This document shows positions 38,009 through 45,643 of a stretch of 64,000 bases of DNA, piece by piece. The translations under genes and the position numbers were made by a program. The notes beneath the pieces are model-generated. The model was not told the origin of the DNA and did no database searches. It saw only the letters and a list, made by a program, of their open reading frames with translations. Source of the DNA: DASSUW01 sp963806395 (lineage in GTDB: Bacteria; Actinomycetota; Thermoleophilia; Solirubrobacterales; Solirubrobacteraceae). Position 1 is the stretch's first letter. Every line of letters begins with the position of its first letter. Location of the stretch: assembly GCA_963806395.1 (NCBI GenBank), contig CAWDYI010000003.1, forward strand, positions 124,001-188,000. Direction: 5' to 3'.

Positions 38009-38142
38009 AACTGCGGCATTAAGGGAGGCGGGATCGGCCGCCGCGGCGGCTCCGTGGCGCCTTTTCGTCGAATAGCGACGAGAAAGCGCCAAGCAGCGCT
38101 ACGTGGCGCCTTTGCCGCGCATATCGCGGTAAACGCGCCACG
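38009..38142. repeat. Two orphan palindromes plus a 19-bp repeat between hisF and the PQQ gene
   Basis: Within the 222-bp gap: AACTGCGGCATTAAGGGAG (38009-38027) recurs exactly at 57801-57819 inside the second AbiEi-like gene. Palindrome 1 is TGGCGCCTTTTCGTCG-aatag-CGACGAGAAAGCGCCA (38055-38091), whose arms are identical to those at 4472-4508. Palindrome 2 is CGTGGCGCCTTTGCCGCG-catat-CGCGGTAAACGCGCCACG (38102-38142), with compensating changes in the stem. The stretch may be the remains of a third AbiEi-like gene start or a set of related binding sites. Confidence 0.7.
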
Positions 38143-38210
38143 GACCACCGACCCGGCCGACACCCAGCCTCCCCACCCAGCGGGGTTGACGTTGGCGGGC
38201 CCGCCGTCGC

Positions 38211-39770
38211 CTAGTCGGAGCCCTGCCGGCGCTTCTTCTTGGCCGCGGCCTTCTTCTTCCGCTTCGCGGCCTTCTTCTTCTTGGCGGCCTGCTTCTTCTT
38301 CTTGGCGGCCTGCTTCTTCTTCTTGGCCGCGGCCTTCTTCTTGGCGGCCTTCTTCTTGTGCTTCGCCCCCTGGGCCTTCCGCTTCTCCGCTCTGGCCGCC
38401 TTGCGCTTCTTCATCTTCGCGGCGCGCCGCTCCTTGGCCTTGCGCACTTCGGCGACGGTGATCGGCTCGAAGGCCGCCACCGACGAGAAGCCGGTCACGT
38501 AGATCGTCTGGCCGTCGGACACGACCGGATTGAACGCGCCGCGCTCGCTCGACCACGCCCGCTTGCCGCTCTTGACCCAGAGCGCGCTGGTGTTCCGGTG
38601 ACCCCAGTTGGAGTAGTAGACGAGGTCGCCGACGACCGTCGCGGCGCCGGAGATCTTGCCGCCGTCGCGGAACGCCCAGCGCGTGCCGCCGGTGCGGGCG
38701 TCGAGCGCGTAGAAGGTGCCGTCGTAGCTGCCGAAGTACACGGTCGGCTTGGTCCCCGGGACCGAGGCGACTGCTGCCGAGGCGTACACGTAGGAGCCCG
38801 TCTTGCGACGCCAGGCGAGCTTGCCGCTGGCGGCCGAGAACGAGTACATGTTGCCGTCGGTGTTGCCGATGTAGACACGCCCGAACGCGACGGCCGGGGT
38901 GGCGTAGAAGTTGCCGGCGGACAGGCCGAACGTGGCACCGCTCGTCCCGACGTGCCACACCTGCTTGCCGGTCCGCTGCTTGATCGCGTAGACGTGGCCG
39001 CCGTAGGTGCCGAAGTAGAGCGTGCCGTCGTTGAGCGCGAGGCCGCCCTTGGCCGCACCGCCCGCCTGGAACTTCCACTGCACGCTCCCGTCGTCCGTCC
39101 GCATCGAGTAGACGGCCCCGTTCTCGGTGCCGAAGTACACGCGGCGGTCGACGACCATCGGCGAGGACTCCGAGCGGCTCGCGAGCGGCTTCGACCAGGA
39201 CACCTTGCCGCTCTTTGCCCAGATCGCAGCCACGCGCCCGGCGCGCACGCCCTTGCTGCGCTCGAGGATCGTGACGTAGATCTTCTTGTCCCCGTACGCC
39301 GGCGAGGAGGCCGCCAGGTAGCCCATGTCCCGCATCCAGACGCGCTTGCCGGTGGTGCGGTTCAGGGCGACGACGACGCCGTCGTTGCGCGTCGTGAACA
39401 TCCGGTCGCCGACGATGATCGGCGGGAACTCGAGCAACGAGTGGCCGCTCCAGCTCCAGCGGCGCCTGAACGGCGGGCGGACCGATTTCTCGGCCGGTAG
39501 ATAGCGCCGCCGGTCACGCGAGAGGCCGTACTGCGCCCACTGGAAGCCGGCCAGCGGATCGGCCTTCTTCTTGCGCTTCGTCGCCGGCGTCGGCGTAGGG
39601 GTCGGCGCGAGCGTCTGCTCGGGTTCGGCGCGGAACTCGACATCAGGGTTGAACACGTCACCCGGGCGGGTGAGCGCGAACACCGCGGCGGCGCTCACGA
39701 GCACCGCCACAACCGCCCCGATGGCGATGACGATCCGCCGCCGGTACCAGGGTGGTCGGTCCGACGACAT
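38211..39770 (-). CDS. Membrane-anchored PQQ-like beta-propeller protein with lysine-rich tail
   Basis: The 519-residue protein has a membrane anchor at about 13-33, a Pro/Thr linker (TLAPTPTPTPATK), and a propeller of BamB/PQQ-type repeats, for example GVVVALNRTTGKRVWM, GAVYSMRTDDGSVQWKF, GHVYAIKQRTGKQVWHV, GNMYSFSAASGKLAWRR and GTFYALDARTGGTRWAF. The last ~76 residues are almost only Lys, Ala and Arg. The anchor implies the propeller is outside the membrane, where it may bind protein or carbohydrate; a quinoprotein activity is not shown. ATG 39770 is 27 bp from the divergent CCA-adding enzyme start. Confidence 0.87.
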   Translation of the reverse strand: MSSDRPPWYRRRIVIAIGAVVAVLVSAAAVFALTRPGDVFNPDVEFRAEPEQTLAPTPTPTPATKRKKKADPLAGFQWAQYGLSRDRRRYLPAEKSVRPPFRRRWSWSGHSLLEFPPIIVGDRMFTTRNDGVVVALNRTTGKRVWMRDMGYLAASSPAYGDKKIYVTILERSKGVRAGRVAAIWAKSGKVSWSKPLASRSESSPMVVDRRVYFGTENGAVYSMRTDDGSVQWKFQAGGAAKGGLALNDGTLYFGTYGGHVYAIKQRTGKQVWHVGTSGATFGLSAGNFYATPAVAFGRVYIGNTDGNMYSFSAASGKLAWRRKTGSYVYASAAVASVPGTKPTVYFGSYDGTFYALDARTGGTRWAFRDGGKISGAATVVGDLVYYSNWGHRNTSALWVKSGKRAWSSERGAFNPVVSDGQTIYVTGFSSVAAFEPITVAEVRKAKERRAAKMKKRKAARAEKRKAQGAKHKKKAAKKKAAAKKKKQAAKKKKQAAKKKKAAKRKKKAAAKKKRRQGSD

Positions 39771-39797
39771 GCGCCCAAGAGGGTAGCTACCGGCAAG

Positions 39798-40988
39798 ATG
39801 CCCGCAGTGGACATGCTCGAACGCCTCGGTAGGCCACCCGCCGTCGCCGCGCTGGACGGCGAGGACGCCGTGTACGTGGTCGGTGGCGCCGTCCGTGACC
39901 TCCTGCTGGACCGCGAGCCGCGCGAGCTGGACTTCGTGGTCGAGGGCGATGCGGTGGCGGTCGCGCGCCGCGCCGCAGAGCGCCTGGGCGGCCGCGTGAC
40001 GGTGCACGAGCGGTTCGGGACCGCGACGGTGGAGGCGCCGGAAGCGACGTTCGACCTCGCCGGCGCGCGCCGGGAGCGGTACGAGCGGCCCGGGGCCCTG
40101 CCGGACGTGGAGCTCGGCGCGTCGCTGCGTGAGGATCTCGCGCGGCGGGATTTCACGGTCAACGCGATCGCGCTGCACCTCGCCGACGGCGAGCTGTTCT
40201 GGTACCCGGGTGCCGAGGAGGATCTGCGCTCCGGCCGGCTGCGGGTGCTGCACGACGGCTCGTTCCGCGACGACCCGACGCGCCTGCTGCGGCTGGTGCG
40301 CTACGGCGCCCGGCTCGGGTTCGAGCCGGAGCCGCACACCGACGACCTGGCGGCGCAGGCCGTGGCGGATGGTGCGCCGGCCACCGTCACGGGCCCCCGG
40401 CTGGGCGCCGAGGTCCGGCTGCTGCTGCAGGAGCCGCTGCCCGACGCGCTCGCCGCGCTCGAGCGCCACGGGATCGGCGCCGCCGTGCTCGGGGCCGGCT
40501 TCGCCGTGGTCCGGGAGCGCGTCATGACGGCGATCGACCTCACCCCTCCGGATGCGAGCGCCGCGCTGGCGGCGCTCGCGGCGACGCTGGTCGGGGAGCC
40601 GGGACTCGGCGCCACGCTCGACCGCCTCGGCTTCCCCGGCCCCGAGCGCGACACCGTCGCCGCCGCGGCGACGCGCGCCGAACCGCTGGCACGCGCGCTG
40701 AACGACGCGAGCGACGACGCCGGGCTGTGGCGCGCGCTTCGCGCGCAGGCGCCCGAGTCGGTCGCGGTCGCAGCCGCCTCCGGCGGTAACCCCGAGGCTG
40801 CGCGCCGCTGGCTCGGCGACGTCCGCCACCGCAGGCTTGCGATCACCGGCGACGACTTCGTCGCGGCCGGGCTGGCCGGGCCGCCGGTCGGCGCTGCGCT
40901 CGACGCCGCAACGAAGGCGATGCTCGAAGGCCGGGCGCAGACGCGCGAGGCGCAGCTCGCCGCCGGCCTGGAGGCGGCCGGCGCCTAG
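39798..40988 (+). CDS. CCA tRNA nucleotidyltransferase/poly(A) polymerase family protein
   Basis: The 396-residue class II nucleotidyltransferase has YVVGGAVRDLLLDREP, the head motif RELDFVVEGDA, RRDFTVNAIAL, and DDPTRLLRLVRYGARLGFEP. It probably adds or repairs the tRNA CCA end. In the catalytic D-x-D position the sequence is Glu43-Leu-Asp45. The C-terminal half is helical, Ala-rich and poorly conserved. Poly(A) polymerase or partial (A- or CC-adding) activity cannot be excluded. ATG 39798 or 39810 may be the start. Confidence 0.85.
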   Translation: MPAVDMLERLGRPPAVAALDGEDAVYVVGGAVRDLLLDREPRELDFVVEGDAVAVARRAAERLGGRVTVHERFGTATVEAPEATFDLAGARRERYERPGALPDVELGASLREDLARRDFTVNAIALHLADGELFWYPGAEEDLRSGRLRVLHDGSFRDDPTRLLRLVRYGARLGFEPEPHTDDLAAQAVADGAPATVTGPRLGAEVRLLLQEPLPDALAALERHGIGAAVLGAGFAVVRERVMTAIDLTPPDASAALAALAATLVGEPGLGATLDRLGFPGPERDTVAAAATRAEPLARALNDASDDAGLWRALRAQAPESVAVAAASGGNPEAARRWLGDVRHRRLAITGDDFVAAGLAGPPVGAALDAATKAMLEGRAQTREAQLAAGLEAAGA

Positions 40989-40999
40989 CATTCACGTCG

Positions 41000-41758
41000 A
41001 TGGCGACCGCCACGCTTCCCGAGCTGCGCGCGCCCTTCCGCTGGGAGGGCGAGCACATCGCGGCCGCCCTGCCGGGCGCTCGCGCGCTGTTCACGACGCG
41101 CCGCGGCGGCGTCTCCAGCGGCGCGTTCGCCTCGCTCAACCTGGGGCGCCTGACGGCAGACGACGACGCCAACGTGGACGAGAATCGCGCCCGCGTGGCG
41201 GCCGCCACCGGCTGCCCGCGCGAGCGCTTCCTCTACGGCCGCCAGGTGCATGGCGCGACCGTCCGGCGTGCCACCGAGCCGCCCGGGCCGGCGCGCCCGC
41301 CTGCGGAGGAGGATGGCCAGGCGACAGCGCTCACAGGCCACCCCGCACTCGTCTTCACGGCCGACTGCACACCCGTGCTGCTCGCCGCCGACAACGCCGT
41401 CGCGGCGCTGCACGCCGGCTGGCGCGGCGCGGCCGCCGGCATCGTGAAGGACGGCGTGGCCGCGCTGCGCGACTGCGGCGGGAGCGGCCCCGTGACCGCG
41501 CTGATCGGACCTGGCGCCCGCGGCTGCTGCTACGAGGTCGGCGAGGAGGTCCACGCCGCGTTCCCGGGCCATGACGCCCGCCGCGGCGAGCGCAATCTCG
41601 AGCTCCCGGCGATCCTGCGCGCGCAGCTCGGCGCTGCCGGGGTCGCGACGGTGCACGACGTCGGGGTCTGCACGATGTGCTGGTTCGGACTGTTCTTCTC
41701 CCACCGCCGCGACGGCGGCGTCACCGGCCGCCAGGCAGGGGTCGCATGGCGGGTCTGA
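41000..41758 (+). CDS. pgeF: Laccase-domain (YfiH/PgeF) multicopper-like purine nucleoside phosphorylase/peptidoglycan editing factor
   Basis: The 252-residue protein has the YfiH signature: ALFTTRRGGVSSGAFASLNLG, LYGRQVHGATV, VFTADCTPVLLAA, AALHAGWRGAAAGIV, and IGPGARGCCYEVGEEV; the His/Cys residues build the Zn site. Family members phosphorolyse or deaminate purine nucleosides, and E. coli YfiH edits UDP-MurNAc precursors. It lies before yggS-sepF, as it does after ftsZ in many bacteria; ftsZ itself is not here. The 3' end overlaps yggS by 13 bp. Confidence 0.92.
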   Translation: MATATLPELRAPFRWEGEHIAAALPGARALFTTRRGGVSSGAFASLNLGRLTADDDANVDENRARVAAATGCPRERFLYGRQVHGATVRRATEPPGPARPPAEEDGQATALTGHPALVFTADCTPVLLAADNAVAALHAGWRGAAAGIVKDGVAALRDCGGSGPVTALIGPGARGCCYEVGEEVHAAFPGHDARRGERNLELPAILRAQLGAAGVATVHDVGVCTMCWFGLFFSHRRDGGVTGRQAGVAWRV

Positions 41759-42377
41759 TCACGGGCATCGACGCCGGCCGCGTGCGCGAGAACCTCGCCC
41801 GCGTCCGCGAGGAGCTGCCGGACGGGGTGGAGGTGCTCGCGGCCGTCAAGTACGTGCCGCTGGAGGAGATGGGACGCTCGCCGAGGCCGGGATCACGCTC
41901 GTGGGCGAGAACCGTGCGCAGGAGCTGGAGGCGAAGGCCGCGGCCTATCCCGGGGCGTTCCGCTGGCACTTCATCGGCCAGCTCCAGAGCCGCAAGGTCA
42001 AGCAGATCCTCCCGCACGTGGAGCTGATCCACTCGGTGGCGTCGGACTCCGCACTCGGCCAGTTGGAGCGCCACGGCACGCCGGAGACGGAGATCCTCGT
42101 CGAGGTCAACGTCGCGGGAGAGGAGGGCAAGGCGGGTGTCGCCCCGGCCGAGCTGAGCGCATTCATCGCCCGATGCCCGGTGCGCGTCGCCGGCCTGATG
42201 ACGATGCCGCCGTTCACCGAGGACCCGGAGGCCAGCCGCCCCGCGTTCGCGGCGCTGCGCGAGCTCGCGCGCGAGCACGATCTGCGCCATCTCTCGATGG
42301 GTACGTCGCAGGACTACCGGGTCGCGGCGGACGAGGGCGCGACGATCGTGCGCCTCGGCACAAGCTTGTACGCGTAA
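41746..42377 (+). pseudogene. yggS: YggS-family PLP homeostasis protein gene with an internal frameshift
   Basis: From ATG 41746 the frame gives VRENLARVREELPDGVEVLAAVKYVPLEEMG with PLP-binding Lys35. After 41871 the family sequence continues only in another frame: TLAEAGITLVGENRAQELEAKA, WHFIGQLQSRKVKQI, ILVEVNVAGEEGKAGV, GLMTMPPF, LSMGTSQDYRVA to TAA 42377. One missing G in the GGG run at 41871-41873 would restore a protein of about 210 residues, the normal YggS length. YggS binds PLP and controls B6 homeostasis. The lesion may be a real mutation or a homopolymer error; the rest of the gene is well preserved, which favours an error or a very recent event. Confidence 0.85.
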
Positions 42378-42427
42378 ACTGCCCGCAAGCAGGGAATCCA
42401 CGCTCTGCCGCGAACCCAATCCAGCGC

Positions 42428-42982
42428 ATGGCCTTCCGCGACACCTGGCACCGCACGCTCGTCTACTTCGGCCTCGCCGAGGACCGCGACGCGTACGACG
42501 ACGAGCCGACCGATCACCGCGAGCCCGAGGAAGAGCTCGAGAGCCGCTACCGCGAGCGGCCGAACGTCCGGCGACTGTCGTCGCGTCGCCGCCGCGACGA
42601 CATCGACGACATCTTCGCCGACGACGCTCCGTCCGAGCGCGGCACGGCGACCTTGCGCTCGGTCGGCCCGCCCGGCTCATCGCGTCCCGGCAACGGCCGA
42701 GGAGACGTCCGTGTGCACCTCGTGATCCCCAAGTCCTTCAACGACGCCCAGGACGTGGCGGACAAGTTCAAGGACCAGATCCCCGTGATCCTCAACCTCC
42801 AGGGGTCGGACACCGACCTCTCCAAGCGCCTGATCGACTTCGGGTCCGGGCTCACGTACGCGCTCGACGGCGGCATGCAGCGGATCGCCGACAAGGTGTT
42901 CCTGCTCACCCCGCGCAACGTCGAGGTGTCGGCCGAAGAGCGCGCCCGGCTGATCGAAAAGGGCTTCTTCAACCAGAGCTGA
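42428..42982 (+). CDS. sepF: Cell division protein SepF
   Basis: The 184-residue protein has the SepF layout: an N-terminal amphipathic segment (FRDTWHRTLVYFGLAED), an acidic/arginine-rich linker (about 20-90), and the core VRVHLVIPKSFNDAQDVADKFKDQIPVILNLQGSD, LSKRLIDFGSGLTYALDGGM, ADKVFLLTPRNVEVS. SepF tethers FtsZ to the membrane and is essential where FtsA is absent. The position between yggS and proC/yggT is conserved in Actinobacteria and Firmicutes. Confidence 0.95.
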   Translation: MAFRDTWHRTLVYFGLAEDRDAYDDEPTDHREPEEELESRYRERPNVRRLSSRRRRDDIDDIFADDAPSERGTATLRSVGPPGSSRPGNGRGDVRVHLVIPKSFNDAQDVADKFKDQIPVILNLQGSDTDLSKRLIDFGSGLTYALDGGMQRIADKVFLLTPRNVEVSAEERARLIEKGFFNQS

Positions 42983-43010
42983 TCCGCCCGCGACCGTATG
43001 CTGTCCGGCC

Positions 43011-43763
43011 ATGCAGGTCGGCTTCATCGGCTCGGGAAACATGGCGCGGGCACTTGCCCGCGGCTGGGGCGATCCCGTGTTGTGCACCGACTCCGGCTCA
43101 GGCCGCGCGCAGGCGCTGGTGTCCGAGCTCGGCGGTGAGGCCGTGGCGTCGAACCGAGAGCTGGCCGAGCGGGCCGACGTCGTGATCCTCGCGCACAAGC
43201 CGGCACAGCTCGCCGAGGTCGCCTGGGAGGCCGCCGGCGCGGCCAAGGCGGTGGTCTCGCTGCTGGCGCGCACGCCACAGGCCGACGTGCGCTCGGCGTA
43301 CCCGGGCGTCCCGGTGTTCCGGATCGAGCCGAACACGGCGGTGGAGATCCGCCGCGGCGTGCTCGCGTTCGCCGAGCCCGAGCCGCAGGCCGACGAAGAG
43401 CTTCGCGGCCAGGTCCGCGACCTGTTCGCGCGCGTGGGGACGGTCGTCGACGTCCCCGAGCGCCTGATGTCGGTCGCCGGCGGCTGCTCCGGCGTCGGGC
43501 CGGCCTACTGGGCGCTGCTCGTGGAGGCCCAGGTCGACGCCGCCGTCAAGCGCGGGATGCCGGCCGCGCTCGCGACGGAGCTCGTCACCGAGACGATGGC
43601 CGGCTCGGCCGAGCTGGTGCGTGCGCGCGGCGGCGACACGCTCGCCGTGCGGCGCGAGGTCGCCTCTCCGGGCGGCACGACGGCGCGCGGCCTGGCGGCG
43701 CTCGAGCGCGGCGGCGTGCGCACGGCGTTCTCGAACGCGATGGACGACGTGGTGGGCGGCTGA
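43011..43763 (+). CDS. proC: Pyrroline-5-carboxylate reductase
   Basis: The 250-residue protein starts with a Rossmann motif MQVGFIGSGNMARALARGW and has the P5C reductase signature near the end: ETMAGSAELVRARGGDTLAVRREVASPGGTTARGLAALERGGVR. It reduces pyrroline-5-carboxylate to proline with NAD(P)H. GGCSGVGPAYWALLVEAQVDAAVKRGM is a standard core segment. It is followed 1 bp later by yggT. Confidence 0.93.
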   Translation: MQVGFIGSGNMARALARGWGDPVLCTDSGSGRAQALVSELGGEAVASNRELAERADVVILAHKPAQLAEVAWEAAGAAKAVVSLLARTPQADVRSAYPGVPVFRIEPNTAVEIRRGVLAFAEPEPQADEELRGQVRDLFARVGTVVDVPERLMSVAGGCSGVGPAYWALLVEAQVDAAVKRGMPAALATELVTETMAGSAELVRARGGDTLAVRREVASPGGTTARGLAALERGGVRTAFSNAMDDVVGG

Positions 43764-43764
43764 C

Positions 43765-44055
43765 GTGGAGGTCCGCGAGCAGATCGCCGAGTTCCTGAGC
43801 GCCCTGATCTGGGTCTACGTGATCATCCTGATCGCCTGGATCGTGGTCCAGTTCGTGTTCTCGATGGGGGCGCGGGTGCCGTACTCGCGTGCGCTGAATG
43901 CGGTGCTCGACTTCCTGCGCGACGTCAGTGAGCCCTACCTGCGCATCTTCCGCCGGCTGCCGCTGCGCATCGGCCCGCTCGACCTGAGCCCGATCGTGGC
44001 GATCTTCGCGCTGCGGATCGTCGGCGGCATCATCGTCGGCCTGATCGATCCGTGA
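43765..44055 (+). CDS. YggT-family membrane protein
   Basis: The 96-residue protein has two hydrophobic segments (IWVYVIILIAWIVVQFVFSM and LDLSPIVAIFALRIVGGIIV) around PYLRIFRRLPLRIGPLDLSP, the YggT family core. Its function is not established; its position beside sepF and lspA suggests a division or envelope role. GTG start 43765; stop overlaps lspA as GTGA. Confidence 0.9.
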   Translation: MEVREQIAEFLSALIWVYVIILIAWIVVQFVFSMGARVPYSRALNAVLDFLRDVSEPYLRIFRRLPLRIGPLDLSPIVAIFALRIVGGIIVGLIDP

Positions 44056-44504
44056 CGCCTGCAGTCCGCGTGGCTGTGGTGGCCGCCGCGACGGTCGTGG
44101 CCGACCAGGCCGTAAAGGCGCTGGTGCGCTCCACGATCGACCGCACCGAGGAGATCGACCTGATCCTCGGGATCCATCTCGTGAACGTGCGCAACCGGGG
44201 GATCGCGTTCGGGATGCTCTCCGGCGGCGGCGCGCTGCTCGTGATCTTCGCGGTCGCGGCGCTGGCCGCCCTGCTCGTGTTCTTCCTCCGGCACCGCGAA
44301 CGGCCGCTCGTGTGGCTGCCGACCGGCCTGCTGATCGGTGGCGCGACGGGCAACCTGATCGACCGCACGCGCGAGGGTGCGGTGACGGACTTCTTCGATC
44401 TGCCGTACTGGCCGGCGTTCAACGTCGCCGACGTCGCGATCACGTTCGGGGTACTGACGCTGCTCTACGTATTGGAGGGCCCGCCGCGTCATGGAGGCAG
44501 GTGA
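44052..44504 (+). CDS. lspA: Lipoprotein signal peptidase (signal peptidase II)
   Basis: The 150-residue protein has four membrane segments and both catalytic-Asp motifs: GGATGNLIDRTREGAVTDFFDL and AFNVADVAITFGV, plus the NRGIAFGML loop. It cleaves prolipoproteins at the lipobox, for example the lipoprotein at 22071-22526. The GTG start overlaps yggT and the end overlaps rluD by 14 bp. Confidence 0.95.
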   Translation: MTPAVRVAVVAAATVVADQAVKALVRSTIDRTEEIDLILGIHLVNVRNRGIAFGMLSGGGALLVIFAVAALAALLVFFLRHRERPLVWLPTGLLIGGATGNLIDRTREGAVTDFFDLPYWPAFNVADVAITFGVLTLLYVLEGPPRHGGR

Positions 44505-45393
44505 CCGCGAGCTGGTGGTCGGGGCCGACGCGGCCGGGCAGCGGCTGGACGTGTTCCTGGCGGCCACGGCCGGATCGCGCGCGGCGGCGCAGCGGCTGAT
44601 CGACGCCGGCCTGGTCCTGGTCGACGGCGCCCCGAAGCCGAAGCGCCACTCCGTGACGGCCGGTGAGCGGATCGCCGTCCGGGCCGCTCCGGCGACGCCC
44701 GAGCGGGAGATGCCGGAGGCGGCCTACGACGTCGTCTATGAGGACGACCACCTGCTGATCGTCGACAAGCCGGCCGGCGTGGTAGTGCATCCGGCGCGCG
44801 GGCACGCGTCCGGCACGCTCGTCCAGGCGCTGGCGGGCCGCGCGGTCGGCGGCGACGATCCGAACCGCACCGGGATCGTGCACCGCCTCGACCGCGACAC
44901 GTCCGGGCTGCTCGTGGTGGCACGCAGCGAGGAGGCCCACAAGGCGCTCAAGGCGATGCTGAAGGAGCGCCGGATCACGCGCGAGTACCTCGCGCTGGTC
45001 GAGGGCCGGCCGGCGGCGCGCGCCGGCACGATCGACGCTCCGCTGGGCCGTGACCGGCGCGTACGCACCCGGATCTCGACCGACACGGACGACGCGCGGG
45101 ACGCGGTGACGCACTTCGAGACCGAGCGGACGTTCGAGCGTCACACGCTCCTGCGGGTGCGGCTCGAGACCGGTCGCACGCACCAGATCCGCGCCCACCT
45201 GAAGGCGATCGGCAACCCGGTCGCCGGTGACCCGGAGTACGGCCACGCGGGCGGGCTCGGCCTGGAACGCCAGTTCCTGCACGCCGAGCGACTGGCGTTC
45301 GAGCACCCGCTGACGGGGGCCGCCATCGACGTGCGGTCGCCTTTACCGGCCGATCTAACTAAGGCGCTCGCACGAGCTCGCGAGAGCGAGTAA
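44491..45393 (+). CDS. rluD: RluA-family 23S rRNA pseudouridine synthase (RluD-like)
   Basis: The 300-residue protein has an N-terminal S4 domain (GQRLDVFLAATAGSRAAAQRLIDAGLVLVDG) and the catalytic-Asp motif GIVHRLDRDTSGLLVVARS, then LVRVRLETGRTHQIRAHL-type sequence. RluD converts uridines in helix 69 of 23S rRNA to pseudouridine; the exact target is inferred from the lspA-rluD synteny. It is the last gene before the rpsB leader. Confidence 0.92.
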   Translation: MEAGDRELVVGADAAGQRLDVFLAATAGSRAAAQRLIDAGLVLVDGAPKPKRHSVTAGERIAVRAAPATPEREMPEAAYDVVYEDDHLLIVDKPAGVVVHPARGHASGTLVQALAGRAVGGDDPNRTGIVHRLDRDTSGLLVVARSEEAHKALKAMLKERRITREYLALVEGRPAARAGTIDAPLGRDRRVRTRISTDTDDARDAVTHFETERTFERHTLLRVRLETGRTHQIRAHLKAIGNPVAGDPEYGHAGGLGLERQFLHAERLAFEHPLTGAAIDVRSPLPADLTKALARARESE

Positions 45394-45643
45394 GCCGCAT
45401 TCGGCGTCTGGCTGAAGCGGGCCGGTCCACCGGAGTAGGGGAAGGGAGGGCCGGCCCGCAAACACGTAAACGCGGCTCTCCGGAAAAACTCGCCTAAACT
45501 GATGGGCAATCCATCAATCGACCCCGGGCGACCTCTTGCTGTCGACCCCGAGGCCGCGGCCCTGCCCGGCGAACCGATCGCCGGGTCCGCACGCCTCGTA
45601 TCCGCCCGGGCTGCTGTTCACAACGACATAAGGGAGCAATTCC
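45394..45643 (+). promoter_or_regulatory. 250-bp leader of rpsB with a GC-rich hairpin
   Basis: GGGCCGGTCC (45419-45428) can pair with GGGCCGGCCC (45448-45457), one G-U, around a purine-rich loop; it may terminate the rluD unit. TAAACT at 45495-45500 is a possible -10 without a clear -35. AGGGAG (45631-45636) lies 7 nt before the rpsB GTG. S2 often autoregulates through its leader, but no known leader fold was recognised. Confidence 0.45.

Noticed and set aside
38194..38205. GGCGGGCCCGCC perfect 12-bp palindrome after the PQQ gene
   Set aside because: No loop and no T-run; as a GC-rich palindrome it is expected by chance and cannot fold as a hairpin terminator.
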